From Sphingomonadaceae bacterium (GTDB taxonomy: Bacteria > Pseudomonadota > Alphaproteobacteria > Sphingomonadales > Sphingomonadaceae): a stretch of 33,256 nt of DNA. Of this stretch, positions 23,599 to 31,981 are shown one piece after another. The notes beneath the pieces were generated by a model that saw only the letters and a program-made list of their open reading frames with translations, had not been told where the DNA came from and ran no database searches. Both the position numbers and the translations under genes were made by a program. Positions within the stretch are counted from its first letter, which is position 1, and the number at the start of each line of letters is the position of its first letter. The stretch spans positions 1-33,256 of the forward strand of contig JANYGC010000014.1 in assembly GCA_025359425.1 (NCBI GenBank). Direction: 5' to 3'.

Positions 23599-26475
23599 AT
23601 GAAGGTATTCGCACGCCAGCTTCTTGCCGGGGCGGCACTTACTGTTGTCAGCGCAATGTCCGCTGCGGTCGCCCACGCGCAGACCGTTCCCGGCGATGTC
23701 GCAGCCAACAGTGACGAGCCTGCAGGCGACATCGTTGTTACCGGTTCGCGCATCCGCCGCGATCCGCTGAATGATCCCTCACCGGTTGTGCGCCTCGATA
23801 ATGAGTCGATCGCCCAGACCGGACTTTCCTCGGTGGCTGATGTGCTTCAGCGCCTGCCGGGCTCGGCAGGCGGGCTCAACACCCGCTTCAACAACAGCGG
23901 CAACCTCGGCAACCCGCCCGATGGCGGCGGCGTCGGGGCCGGCTCTGCCACGATCGACCTGCGTTATCTGGCGGCCAAGCGGACCCTCGTTCTGGTCGAC
24001 GGGCTGCGCTACGTCAGTGGCGCTTCGGCGAGTGGCATTCCCAACGCGGTCGATCTCAACTCGCTGCCCGATGGCATGGTCGACAGGATCGAAGTGCTCC
24101 AGTCGGGTGCCTCGCCACTCTACGGCTCGGACGCGATCGCCGGGGTGGTCAACATCATCACCAACAAGAACCAGCGCGGCTTCCGCGGCTCGGTCCAGTT
24201 TGGCGAGTTCCTTGGCAAAGGCGACGGGCGGACCGGTTCTTACCAGCTGAGCTACGGTGCCGGAAGTGACCAGGTCCACGTGGTCGTCGGTGCCAGCTAT
24301 GTCGGCCAGGGTTCGGTCAGCGCCCGCGACCGCTCGATCTCGCAGTTCCCCAACCCGGGCCAGACTGCCTGCTCCGATCCGATCGGCGGCTGCTCGAGCG
24401 CGACCCCGCTCGGCCGGTTCCTCGTCCTCGGCCGCAACCTGACGCTCAAGGGCCCGGTGATCGGGCGCACCCCGGTCTACGATCCAACGCTGGTCACTGG
24501 CGATTTCAAGAACTTCACCTCCGCCGACCGGTTCAACTTCGCGCCGTTCAACTACTTCCAAACACCGAATCAGCGTTACGGTGCCTTCGTCAACACGCGG
24601 GTAGAGATCAGCGACGCAGTAAACCTCTCGGTGAAGCTGGTCTACAACCACCGCCGTTCGCAGAACCAGGCCGCGTTCCTGCCGCTGTTCGTCGGTCCCG
24701 ATGCTGGCAACGGCAACCTGCTCGATACGATCTCGATCGATGCCACCAACCCTTTCAACCCGTTCGGGGTGACGCTTAATTCGGGCGCCAGTGGCGGTGT
24801 TGCCAACTACAACTTCATTGCCCGCCGCCTCGTCGAGGCAGGGCAGCGAACCTACACCCAGGATGTTGATACCTTCTCGATCACCGGCACGCTGGACGGC
24901 AAGTTCCAGCTGTTCGGCCATGATTGGTATTGGGACGCCAACGCTGTATTTGGAACGAACGACGCCAAGCAGCTGTTCACCGGCAACCTCAACGCCGCCA
25001 AACTGGCGCAGGCGCTGGGTCCGGTTGCGGCCTGCACCGGGGCCTGCGTGCCGTTCAACATCTTCGGCGGGGTCGGTTCGGTCACGCCCCAGATGTTAGC
25101 GTTTGTCGGCTTCGATGAGCATGACCGCTCGTCGCAGCGGCTGTCGGACTTTGAAGTCAACCTTTCCGGCTCGCTGTTTGACTTGCCCGCCGGCCCGGTC
25201 GGCATCGCGATCGGCTACGAACACCGCTACCAGTTCGGTTCATTCACTCCCGATGCGATCATTCAGGCCGGGCTCGGCGCGGACATTCCGGCGCAGGCTG
25301 CCAGCGGCAGCTTCATGGTCGATGAATTCTACGGCGAACTCAGGGTGCCGATCTTGAAGGACGCACCGTTCTTCAATCTGCTCGAAGTTTCGGGCGCAGC
25401 GCGCTATTCGAAGTATTCGACCTTCGGCGGCAGCACGTCGCTGACCGGCGGCGTGCAATGGCGACCGGTCGCAGACCTGCTGCTGCGCGGGTCCTATGCG
25501 CAAAGTTTCCGCGCGCCCTCGATCGGTGAGCTTTTCGGAGCGCAGTCGCGCTTCGACCAGCCGCTGTCCGATCCCTGCACCAGTGCCCCCGGCGGGCTGT
25601 ACCCGACGAACTCTACGGTGCGCACCAATTGCATCGCCAATGGGGTTCCGGCCAACGGCAGCTACGTCGAACCGCAGGGCGGGCAGCTGCCGGTACTGAC
25701 CGGGGGTAACCCGGCGCTCAAGCCGGAAACCGCGCGGACCGTCCTGGTCGGCGGCGTTTACAGCCCGGCCTGGGCCCGTGGCGGTTCGTTCAGCAACTTC
25801 AGCGTGTCGGTCGATTACTATGACATCAAGCTGAAGGGCGCGATCGGTTCGATCGGGGCAGACGTGCTGCTCAGCCGCTGCGCGCAGACCGGTGATCCGT
25901 TGAGCTGCGCAGCGGTCGTGCGCACCCCGTCGGGCTTCATCTCGTCGATCAACGGGGTGCTGCTCAACACCGGTACGATCCGCACCCGCGGACTCGACGC
26001 TGCGCTCAACCTGCGCACCGGTGCCGCCGCCGGCAACTCGCTTGGCTTCACGTTGGCAGCAAACTTCCTGTTCCAGTATGACGAGGGGGTTCCCGCAACC
26101 AACGGGACGACCACTACCAGTTACCTCGGCTTCGAGCGCGGCAGCCCCGACCAGGCCTATCCCAAGTTCAAGGCGAGCGGTACGGTCGACTGGCGGGTGG
26201 GTCCGGTCAAGGCGCTCGTTACGGGCCGCTACATTGGCCCGGTGACCGAGATCCAGAATACGACCAAGAACCTCAATTCGCGGTTCTACACCGACTTCCA
26301 GCTGCAGTTCACGCCGAACATGTTCGATCGCCGGGTCACGCTGACTCTGGGTATGAACAACGCGTTCGACGTCGATCCGCCGGCTTGCTTCAGCTGCAGT
26401 TTGAACAACTACGATCCGACCACTTACGATGTGCCGGGCCGCTTCGGCTACGTCCGCCTGTCGTACAAGCTGTAG
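23599..26475 (+). CDS. TonB-dependent outer-membrane receptor
   Basis: This 958-residue receptor has a signal peptide ([28 protein letters not shown]), a TonB-box-like stretch ([11 protein letters not shown]), a plug domain ([58 protein letters not shown]) and a beta-barrel ending in YVRLSYKL with a terminal hydrophobic residue, as needed for outer-membrane assembly. The substrate is not readable; this sphingomonad class often takes up peptides, sugars or aromatic compounds rather than siderophores. The downstream hydrolase hints at peptide or amino-acid-ester use. AAGGGGGA lies before the ATG inside a hairpin. A strong terminator follows the gene. Confidence 0.95.
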   Translation: MKVFARQLLAGAALTVVSAMSAAVAHAQTVPGDVAANSDEPAGDIVVTGSRIRRDPLNDPSPVVRLDNESIAQTGLSSVADVLQRLPGSAGGLNTRFNNSGNLGNPPDGGGVGAGSATIDLRYLAAKRTLVLVDGLRYVSGASASGIPNAVDLNSLPDGMVDRIEVLQSGASPLYGSDAIAGVVNIITNKNQRGFRGSVQFGEFLGKGDGRTGSYQLSYGAGSDQVHVVVGASYVGQGSVSARDRSISQFPNPGQTACSDPIGGCSSATPLGRFLVLGRNLTLKGPVIGRTPVYDPTLVTGDFKNFTSADRFNFAPFNYFQTPNQRYGAFVNTRVEISDAVNLSVKLVYNHRRSQNQAAFLPLFVGPDAGNGNLLDTISIDATNPFNPFGVTLNSGASGGVANYNFIARRLVEAGQRTYTQDVDTFSITGTLDGKFQLFGHDWYWDANAVFGTNDAKQLFTGNLNAAKLAQALGPVAACTGACVPFNIFGGVGSVTPQMLAFVGFDEHDRSSQRLSDFEVNLSGSLFDLPAGPVGIAIGYEHRYQFGSFTPDAIIQAGLGADIPAQAASGSFMVDEFYGELRVPILKDAPFFNLLEVSGAARYSKYSTFGGSTSLTGGVQWRPVADLLLRGSYAQSFRAPSIGELFGAQSRFDQPLSDPCTSAPGGLYPTNSTVRTNCIANGVPANGSYVEPQGGQLPVLTGGNPALKPETARTVLVGGVYSPAWARGGSFSNFSVSVDYYDIKLKGAIGSIGADVLLSRCAQTGDPLSCAAVVRTPSGFISSINGVLLNTGTIRTRGLDAALNLRTGAAAGNSLGFTLAANFLFQYDEGVPATNGTTTTSYLGFERGSPDQAYPKFKASGTVDWRVGPVKALVTGRYIGPVTEIQNTTKNLNSRFYTDFQLQFTPNMFDRRVTLTLGMNNAFDVDPPACFSCSLNNYDPTTYDVPGRFGYVRLSYKL

Positions 26476-26502
26476 CAAAAGCACACCCGTTGGGGCGGGG
26501 GG

Positions 26503-26533
26503 AAGGGGCGGCCTTGGCCGCCCCTTCTTTTTG
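26503..26533 (+). terminator. Rho-independent terminator after the TonB receptor
   Basis: AAGGGGCGGCC (26503-26513) pairs with GGCCGCCCCTT (26516-26526), directly followed by CTTTTTG. A near-perfect GC-rich stem and a T run, 28 bases past the stop codon. Confidence 0.92.
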
Positions 26534-26593
26534 CGGCAGGAGGGAAGCAAGGAGCATCTTCCGCTCCGCCATGCAGCGACGAGGCCGACCACG

Positions 26594-27268
26594 ATGATCC
26601 CCCGCGAACTTCTCGGCACCGCGCAGGTGCCCGGCGGCGAGGAGCTCAAGCTCTTCAGGCACGACCGCGATTTCATGATCGTGATGGGCCATAACGAGCT
26701 GATGAGCACCCGCATGCGCACCTCCGAAGAGGCGCTCGCGACGATGACGCTCGAACGGCTCGAAGGCCGCCCCGCGCCGCACCTGCTGGTCGGAGGTTAT
26801 GGCATGGGCTTCACCCTGCGCGCGGCCTTGGCCAAGCTCGAGAAGAACGCGCGGATCATCGTCGCCGAACTGGTGCCCGAGATCATCGACTGGGCGCGCG
26901 GGCCGATGGCCGAGCTGACCGCCGGCTGCCTTGACGATCCGCGGGTGCGGGTGGTGCGCGGCGATGTCGCCGAGGCGATCCTGCTCGCGCCCGAACCGCT
27001 CGATGCGATCCTGCTCGATGTCGACAATGGCCCCGACGGACTGGTCCGCCCCGACAACAACCGGCTGTATGGCAAAGCCGGGCTGCACAATGCGCGGCGG
27101 GCGCTCAGCCCGGGCGGTATTCTGGCGGTGTGGTCGGCGGACAAGGATCCCAAGTTCGCCCGGCGGCTCGAAGATGTCGGGTTCGAAGTCGAGGAAGTCG
27201 AAGTCCGCGCCCGTGCGGGCGGCAAAGGCCCGCGCCACGTGATCTGGTTCGCCCGCGCGCAATATTAG
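26594..27268 (+). CDS. Spermidine-synthase-like methyltransferase-fold protein
   Basis: This 224-residue protein starts MIPRELLGTAQVPGGEELKLFRH, then carries a Rossmann core: LLVGGYGMGFTLRAAL (nucleotide-binding loop), RIIVAELVPEIIDWARGPM, VRVVRGDVAEAIL and LDAILLDVDNGPDGLVRPDNNRLY. This resembles spermidine synthases and is often annotated so in sphingomonads. It lacks the N-terminal beta domain of true enzymes, and I cannot confirm the polyamine site, so the real substrate is uncertain. GAGG lies upstream of the ATG. It lies between a terminator and the ester-hydrolase gene (67 bases downstream). Confidence 0.82.
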   Translation: MIPRELLGTAQVPGGEELKLFRHDRDFMIVMGHNELMSTRMRTSEEALATMTLERLEGRPAPHLLVGGYGMGFTLRAALAKLEKNARIIVAELVPEIIDWARGPMAELTAGCLDDPRVRVVRGDVAEAILLAPEPLDAILLDVDNGPDGLVRPDNNRLYGKAGLHNARRALSPGGILAVWSADKDPKFARRLEDVGFEVEEVEVRARAGGKGPRHVIWFARAQY

Positions 27269-27334
27269 CGGTCCCGCTTTTCATCGCGGACAAAGCTGTT
27301 AGCCTTGGGCAAAAGCTACAGGGGTCTGCCGGTC

Positions 27335-29209
27335 ATGCGTAAATTGCTGTTCACGTCGCTGCTGCTCGCTGCCACGCCGCTGCTGGCGCAAGCGACCATC
27401 GACCCGATGATGAACGACAAGGTGGCCAAGTACGATTGGGTCCGCCCGCAGGCCGATTTCGTCCGCCGTGTGGTGATGGTGCCGATGCGCGACGGGACCA
27501 AGCTGCTGACCGTGATCGTCTTCCGCAAGGGCACCACCGGCGGGCCGATGCTGCTCAGCCGCACGCCCTACGATGCCGACAAGGCGACCAGCCGCAACCG
27601 CAGCCAAAAGGTCGCGGAAGTGGTCGGCCAGCGCGACGCGCTATTCGTCAATGACGGCTATATTATCGTCGTTCAGGATGTGCGCGGGCTGCACGGATCG
27701 GAGGGCGATTATGTGATGAACCGCCCGCTGTCAGGGCCGCTCAACCCCACCGGGATCGATCACGCGACCGATGCCTATGATACGATCGACTGGCTGGTGA
27801 AGAACGTGCCCGAGAGCAACGGCAAGGTCGGGGTGATCGGATCGAGCTATCCCGGCTTTACCGCGCTGATGGCGCTGATCGATCCGCACCCGGCGCTGAA
27901 AGCGGCGGTGCCGCAATCGCCGATGGTCGATGGCTGGATGGGCGATGACTGGTTCCACAACGGCGCATTCCGCACTTTCGCGTTCGATTACGATCTGGCG
28001 CAGACGGTCAAGGACGGCGGCGGGGTGGTCCCGGTCGGGACGGGGGACGATTACCAGACTTACCTTGATGCGGTCTCTTCGGACGGATTTGCGAAGCTGT
28101 GGGGGATCGACCAGTTGCCCGCCGTGCGCAAGCTCATGGCGCACCCGGCCTATGATCAATACTGGCAGGAACAGGCGGTCGACAAGCTGCTCGCCGCCCG
28201 CAAGCTGACCGTTCCGACGCTGGTCATGCTCGGCCAGTGGGACCAGGAAGACAGTTATGGCGCGCCGGCGGTGTACCAGGCGGTCAAGGCCGCGCAGCCC
28301 GATGCGCCGATCACGCTGGCGATCGGGCCGTGGCGGCATTCGGGGACCAACTACTTCGGCTCGCAGCTCGGCCCGCTCCAGTTCGAGGGCGATACCGCGC
28401 TGCAGTTCCGGCTGAACTGGATCAAGCCGTTCTTCGATTGCCGCCTCAAGACCAAGGCCCCGCCGTGCCAGGTCATGCCCGCGGCGATCACTTACGCCAC
28501 CGGGACCGACCGGTGGGAAACCGACGCGAAGTGGCCGGCGGGGACCGAGGCACCGCTGTACCTGACCGACAAGTTCGGGCTCGCTTTCGCCAAACCGGCG
28601 GCGGGCAGCGACGAGTACACTTCGGACCCGGCCAAGCCGGTGCCGTTCCTGCCGCGCCCGGTGCGTATGAGCGGCGATGCCTGGAAAACCTGGCTGGTGC
28701 AGGATCAGCGCTTCGTCGATGGCCGCCCCGATGTGCTGAGCTATTCGACCCCCGTCTTGACCGCGCCGGTCCATATCAAGGGCGCCCCCCGGGTCGATCT
28801 GCATGCCGCTACCAGCGGGCAGGACAGCGATTGGGTGGTCAAGCTGATCGACGTCTATCCAGCGGAACAATCGGTCAACGCGGGGCTGGCCGGGTATGAA
28901 CTGGGGATCGGCATCGAGATCTTTCGCGGCCGTTACGTCCACGGGTTCAGCACGCCAGCCCCGCTGAAACCCGGCCAGACCTACCGCTTCGGCTGGTCGC
29001 TGCCCAACGTGAACCACGTGTTCCTGCCCGGCCACCGGATCATGGTCCAGGTCCAGTCGAGCCTTTACCCGCTTTACGACCGCAACCCGCAGACCTGGGT
29101 CCCCTCGATCTTCGATGCCCCCGCCAGCGCCTACAAAAAGGCGCGCCAGACGGTGCGGTGGGGCGGCAGCGAAGCGAGCGCGGTGTGGCTGCCGGTGGTC
29201 AGCGACTGA
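27335..29209 (+). CDS. CocE/NonD hydrolase, alpha-amino-acid ester hydrolase type
   Basis: This 624-residue exported enzyme has a signal peptide (MRKLLFTSLLLAATPLLAQA) and the S15/CocE layout: an alpha/beta-hydrolase fold, a cap domain and a C-terminal jelly roll. The catalytic Ser171 lies in GSSYPG, Asp303 in QWDQED and His335 in GPWRHS; Tyr79 (RTPYD) can supply the oxyanion. The block SPMVDGWMGDDWFHNGAFR and the Glu-Asp of WDQED match the carboxylate cluster that binds the alpha-amino group in alpha-amino-acid ester hydrolases. It probably cleaves or transfers aminoacyl esters or amides, including beta-lactam-like acyl groups. AGGGG precedes the ATG by about 10 bases. The true substrate is unknown. 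Confidence 0.9.
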   Translation: MRKLLFTSLLLAATPLLAQATIDPMMNDKVAKYDWVRPQADFVRRVVMVPMRDGTKLLTVIVFRKGTTGGPMLLSRTPYDADKATSRNRSQKVAEVVGQRDALFVNDGYIIVVQDVRGLHGSEGDYVMNRPLSGPLNPTGIDHATDAYDTIDWLVKNVPESNGKVGVIGSSYPGFTALMALIDPHPALKAAVPQSPMVDGWMGDDWFHNGAFRTFAFDYDLAQTVKDGGGVVPVGTGDDYQTYLDAVSSDGFAKLWGIDQLPAVRKLMAHPAYDQYWQEQAVDKLLAARKLTVPTLVMLGQWDQEDSYGAPAVYQAVKAAQPDAPITLAIGPWRHSGTNYFGSQLGPLQFEGDTALQFRLNWIKPFFDCRLKTKAPPCQVMPAAITYATGTDRWETDAKWPAGTEAPLYLTDKFGLAFAKPAAGSDEYTSDPAKPVPFLPRPVRMSGDAWKTWLVQDQRFVDGRPDVLSYSTPVLTAPVHIKGAPRVDLHAATSGQDSDWVVKLIDVYPAEQSVNAGLAGYELGIGIEIFRGRYVHGFSTPAPLKPGQTYRFGWSLPNVNHVFLPGHRIMVQVQSSLYPLYDRNPQTWVPSIFDAPASAYKKARQTVRWGGSEASAVWLPVVSD

Positions 29210-29224
29210 GGCGCTACACCGCGC

Positions 29225-29299
29225 TGGCTGGGGCGGAAGGATTCGAACCTTCGGTGCACGGTACCAAAAACCGTTGCCTTACCACTTGGCTACGCCCCA
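29225..29299 (-). tRNA. tRNA-Gln (anticodon UUG)
   Basis: On the minus strand the acceptor arm TGGGGCG (5' at 29299) pairs with CGCCCCA, followed by G73 and an encoded CCA (29227-29225). The D arm reads AGCCAAGTGGTAAGGC, the anticodon arm ACGGT-TTTTGGT-ACCGT gives TTG, and the T arm has GGTTCGAATCC. All four arms pair well. Confidence 0.97.
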
Positions 29300-29352
29300 A
29301 CAGCGCCGCGCGCTCATAGCAGAGCGCGCGGGCATGGCAACCGCGCCGAGTG

Positions 29353-30216
29353 TCAAATGGTCCCGGGCTTGAGCTGGTCGAAATCGCTCGCGCTGTGGCG
29401 TTCGGTGAGGAAGGTGCCTTCCTCGCCCTGGCCGCGGTTGACCACCAGTCCGCGGCGCGTGGCGGGGCGGCTGTTCAGCTCCATCACCCAGCGCCCGACA
29501 TTGGTATATTCATCGAGGGCAAGGAAGGTCTTGGCATCATTATAAGCCAGCCCGCGATAGAGCGCGCCGAGCCACGGGAAGGCGGCGAAATCGGCGATGC
29601 TAATCGCGTCCCCGGCCAGGTACGGGCTTTCGCCCAGCCGCTGGTCGGCCACGTCGAACAGCCGCTTGGTCTCCATCGAATAGCGATCGATCGCGTATTC
29701 GATCTTGATCGGCGCGTAAGCGTAAAAGTGCCCGAACCCGCCGCCGATGAACGGCGCGCTGGCCATCTGCCACATCAGCCAGCTGAGGCATTCGGCGCGG
29801 CCGTTGGCGTCGGTGGGGATAAACGCGCCGAACTTTTCCGCGAGATGGAGCAGCATCGCGCCGCTCTCGAACAGCCTGATCGGTTCCGGACCCGACAGGT
29901 CGAGCAGTGCGGGGATCTTGGAATTGGGATTGATCGCGACGAACTCCGACCCGAACTGGTCGCCCTCACCGATGTTGATCAGCCACGCGTCATATTCCGC
30001 GCCGCTGTGCCCGGCGGCGAGCAGCTCCTCGAGCATGATCGTCACCTTCATGCCGTTGGGCGTGCCGAGCGAATAGAGCTGAAACGGATGCTCCCCGCGC
30101 GGCAGCTTGCGCTCGAACTGCGCGCCGGCGGTCGGCCGGTTGATCGCCGCAAAGCGACCGCCGTTTTCCTTGTTCCAGGTCCAGACGGCGGGCGGGGTGT
30201 ATTCGGGGTCGGTCAT
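29353..30216 (-). CDS. yghU: Glutathione S-transferase, YghU type
   Basis: This 287-residue protein aligns with the Nu-class enzyme YghU: EYTPPAVWTWNKENGGRFAAINRPTAG, RGEHPFQLYSLGTPNGMKVTIMLEELL (thioredoxin-fold N-domain with the TPNG active-site stretch), NPNSKIPALLD (cis-proline), LFESGAMLLHLAEKFG (glutathione binding) and the helical C-domain. These enzymes reduce disulfide-type or peroxide substrates with two glutathiones. Length matches E. coli YghU. It stands alone; the upstream gap carries dispersed repeats. Confidence 0.95.
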   Translation of the reverse strand: MTDPEYTPPAVWTWNKENGGRFAAINRPTAGAQFERKLPRGEHPFQLYSLGTPNGMKVTIMLEELLAAGHSGAEYDAWLINIGEGDQFGSEFVAINPNSKIPALLDLSGPEPIRLFESGAMLLHLAEKFGAFIPTDANGRAECLSWLMWQMASAPFIGGGFGHFYAYAPIKIEYAIDRYSMETKRLFDVADQRLGESPYLAGDAISIADFAAFPWLGALYRGLAYNDAKTFLALDEYTNVGRWVMELNSRPATRRGLVVNRGQGEEGTFLTERHSASDFDQLKPGTI

Positions 30217-30419
30217 TTCTGGTCCTTAGTGTCGCGGGGAAAGGTCACACGAAAGTCACACCTAGCGCAAGGGGCGGCGATACCGGCACCCGCTCAATTC
30301 TGGTCGGTGCGATGTGGCAAAACGTGGGGAAACGGCATGCCCGCAGCTTGGCAGGTTCCGGCGATGTAGGAAAGCGGGGGGCAAAGGAACCACCTCGCCG
30401 TCAACCGGCTGCGGCGTGT

Positions 30420-30453
30420 GCCACCCCCCCGCCGACTTGCGATGGGGAGGATT
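30420..30453 (-). repeat. C/G-run dispersed repeat, short copy 3
   Basis: On the minus strand it reads AATCCTCCCC, ATCGCAAGTCGGC and a G run. It has the two ends of the unit but lacks most of the middle, so it looks like an internally deleted copy. Confidence 0.6.
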
Positions 30454-30508
30454 GGCGAGCCAAATCCACCCTGTTGCGCCGCAAGCGGGAGTCTGTCGGC
30501 TTCGCGGC

Positions 30509-30560
30509 GATCCTCCCTCACTGGGGGAGGTGGGCCGCCGCAGGCGGGCCGGTGGGGGAA
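30509..30560 (+). repeat. C/G-run dispersed repeat, copy 4
   Basis: GATCCTCCCTCACTGGGGGAG, then GTGGGCCGCCGCAGGCGGGCC and GGTGGGGGAA. The CCGCC/GGCGG arms form a hairpin. It shares its middle with copy 6 at 33.15 kb. Confidence 0.75.
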
Positions 30561-30570
30561 TGATGCGAGG

Positions 30571-30625
30571 CCAAGCCCCCTCCGCCTCGCTAAACTCGGC
30601 ACCTCCCCCGGTGGGGAAAATTCCT
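30571..30625 (-). repeat. C/G-run dispersed repeat, copy 5
   Basis: On the minus strand: GGAATTTTCCCCACCGGGGG, AGGTGCCGAG, then CGAGGCGGAGGGGGCTTGG. It has the same ends as the other copies with a diverged middle, and faces copy 4 head to head. Confidence 0.65.
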
Positions 30626-30687
30626 GTTTGACCCTCGCCGTTAAATCAAAGTCCCCTGTGTACCCCTGCTGGTGGCTGGCGAGCCAC

Positions 30688-30732
30688 TTGACTCTCGAGC
30701 GTTTGTATCTGATATTTCTGACATGACAGAAA
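30688..30732 (+). promoter_or_regulatory. Candidate promoter and operator at the GbsR/MarR start codon
   Basis: TTGACT (30688-30693), 17 bases, then GATATT (30711-30716). An 18-base near-palindrome, TTTCTG-ACATGA-CAGAAA (30715-30732), covers the expected start of transcription and the ATG at 30723. No ribosome binding site precedes the ATG, so the message may be leaderless and self-repressed. Confidence 0.45.
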
Positions 30733-31301
30733 CGACAGGCGAGTCGCATCAGCTTCATCCCGCAGTGCAGGAATTTGTGCTGCGCTGGGGTGATCTTGGC
30801 GGGCAGTGGGGGGTCAACCGCTCGGTCGCGCAAATCCAGGCGCTGCTGCTGCTTTCGGAACGCGCGCTGACAGCCGAAGAGATCGCCGACAAACTCGGGC
30901 TCGCGCGCTCGAACGTGTCGAACAGCGTCAAGGAACTGCTGAACTGGAAGCTGATCCGCCGTGTACCGGTGCTGGGCGATCGCCGTGATTTCTACGAGGC
31001 CGAGCGCGACATGTGGCAGATGGCCTCCAAGGTCGCGCAGGGCCGCAAGGAGCGTGAGATCGATCCCATGCTTGCGGCGATCGATGCCGCTGTCGCGCAA
31101 ATCGATGCGGGCGGGCCGCTGCCCGCTGACGTAATAAAGCAACTTCATGAAATGCACGGCTTCATCCACACGGTTGAAGGTTGGTACCGCCAGATGATCG
31201 CAGTGCCGCCCGCGCAGATCATGCGGTTAATCAAACTTGGCGCGAAGGTTGTCGGCCTGCTCAAATTTGTCGGCGGCAAGAACGGCGCAACGGGAGAATA
31301 G
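30723..31301 (+). CDS. GbsR/MarR-family transcriptional regulator
   Basis: This 192-residue regulator starts MTETTGESHQLHPAVQEFVLRWGDLGGQWGVNRSVAQIQALLLLSE, the GbsR pattern. The winged helix follows (LTAEEIADKLGLARSNVSNSVKELLNWKLIRRVPVLGDRRDFYEAE), then a long C-terminal helix region with a hydrophobic end (RLIKLGAKVVGLLKFVGG). GbsR relatives sense small molecules such as choline or control membrane-stress genes. A GTG at 30672 would add 17 unconserved residues. The next gene starts 2 bases after its stop, so the DUF4166 and Rossmann proteins are probably its targets. Confidence 0.9.
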   Translation: MTETTGESHQLHPAVQEFVLRWGDLGGQWGVNRSVAQIQALLLLSERALTAEEIADKLGLARSNVSNSVKELLNWKLIRRVPVLGDRRDFYEAERDMWQMASKVAQGRKEREIDPMLAAIDAAVAQIDAGGPLPADVIKQLHEMHGFIHTVEGWYRQMIAVPPAQIMRLIKLGAKVVGLLKFVGGKNGATGE

Positions 31302-31303
31302 CG

Positions 31304-31981
31304 ATGGCCAGGCTCGCCAAGTCGCAGCAGGCACAGCTTCATTTGAAGCCGGACGAAGCGCTCGGTGACCTCAGGTTTCGGGCTCTGCTCGGCGCGGAAC
31401 AATGGGCCAAGCTGCCAGGCGCAGTGCGGGCGCGATTTTCCAAACGCTATTTGCCCGGGTGTTCGGTCAGCTATGCGGGGGTGATCGAGGATTGCCGAAT
31501 GAACCGGGCTGGCTGGCTGCTCGCGCAGTTGTGCCGTCTGATTGGCGCGCCGCTTCCGCTCGACCGGGGCGGCGGCGCGGCGGCTGTCGTGACGGTGACC
31601 GAGCATACCCCGAGCGGCGGACAAGTGTGGACGCGGATCTATGCGCGGCGCGGCGGATTCCCGCAGGTGATCCACAGCGCCAAGATGTTTTCCGGCCCAA
31701 CCGGTCTGGAGGAATACGTCGGGCTCGGCATCGGCATCGCGCTCAAGGTTGACGGCAGCGCCGAAGGCATCCGCTTTGCCAGCAGTCATTATTTCATAAA
31801 ATTCGGTCCAGCTCATCTGCGCCTGCCGCGCTGGCTTGAACCGGGCGCATTGCGGATCGATCATCTGGATCGGGGAGGAGGCAATTTCCTGTTCGTGCTC
31901 GATCTGCGTCATCCGCTTTTCGGCCAGATGATCCATCAGGTGGGCCGGTTTACCGACCAGCCCAGCGTCGAGCAACAATGA
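31304..31981 (+). CDS. DUF4166 family protein
   Basis: This 225-residue protein has the DUF4166 layout: LRFRALLGAEQWAKLPGAVRARFSKRYLPGCSVSYAGVIEDCRMN, LLAQLCRLIGAPLPL, GQVWTRIYARRGGFPQVIHSAKMFSGPTGLEEYVGLGIGIAL and YFIKFGPAHLRLPRWLEPGALRIDHLD. The function is unknown. In many genomes this domain is fused to the C-terminus of saccharopine-dehydrogenase-like proteins; here it is a separate gene whose stop overlaps the ATG of such a protein (ATGA, 31978-31981). There is no signal peptide. It is the middle gene of a three-gene operon. Confidence 0.85.
   Translation: MARLAKSQQAQLHLKPDEALGDLRFRALLGAEQWAKLPGAVRARFSKRYLPGCSVSYAGVIEDCRMNRAGWLLAQLCRLIGAPLPLDRGGGAAAVVTVTEHTPSGGQVWTRIYARRGGFPQVIHSAKMFSGPTGLEEYVGLGIGIALKVDGSAEGIRFASSHYFIKFGPAHLRLPRWLEPGALRIDHLDRGGGNFLFVLDLRHPLFGQMIHQVGRFTDQPSVEQQ

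Larger units (their letters stand above)
30217..30722. other. Repeat-rich intergenic region of about 500 bases
   Basis: Separates yghU from the divergent GbsR/MarR gene. It holds three copies of the C/G-run repeat (30420-30453, 30509-30560, 30571-30625) and ends in a candidate promoter. Open frames across it run through the repeats without a ribosome binding site or coding bias; I call no gene. Confidence 0.7.

Noticed and set aside
25240..26721. 493-codon minus-strand open frame
   Set aside because: Shadow of the TonB receptor and downstream terminator region; composition is that of antisense high-GC DNA.
26594..27268. True spermidine synthase (speE)
   Set aside because: The fold and DNGPD motif fit the superfamily, but the N-terminal beta domain is absent and no polyamine genes are nearby; kept as spermidine-synthase-like.
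27731..29035. 434-codon minus-strand open frame
   Set aside because: Shadow of the ester hydrolase, whose catalytic motifs are intact on the plus strand.
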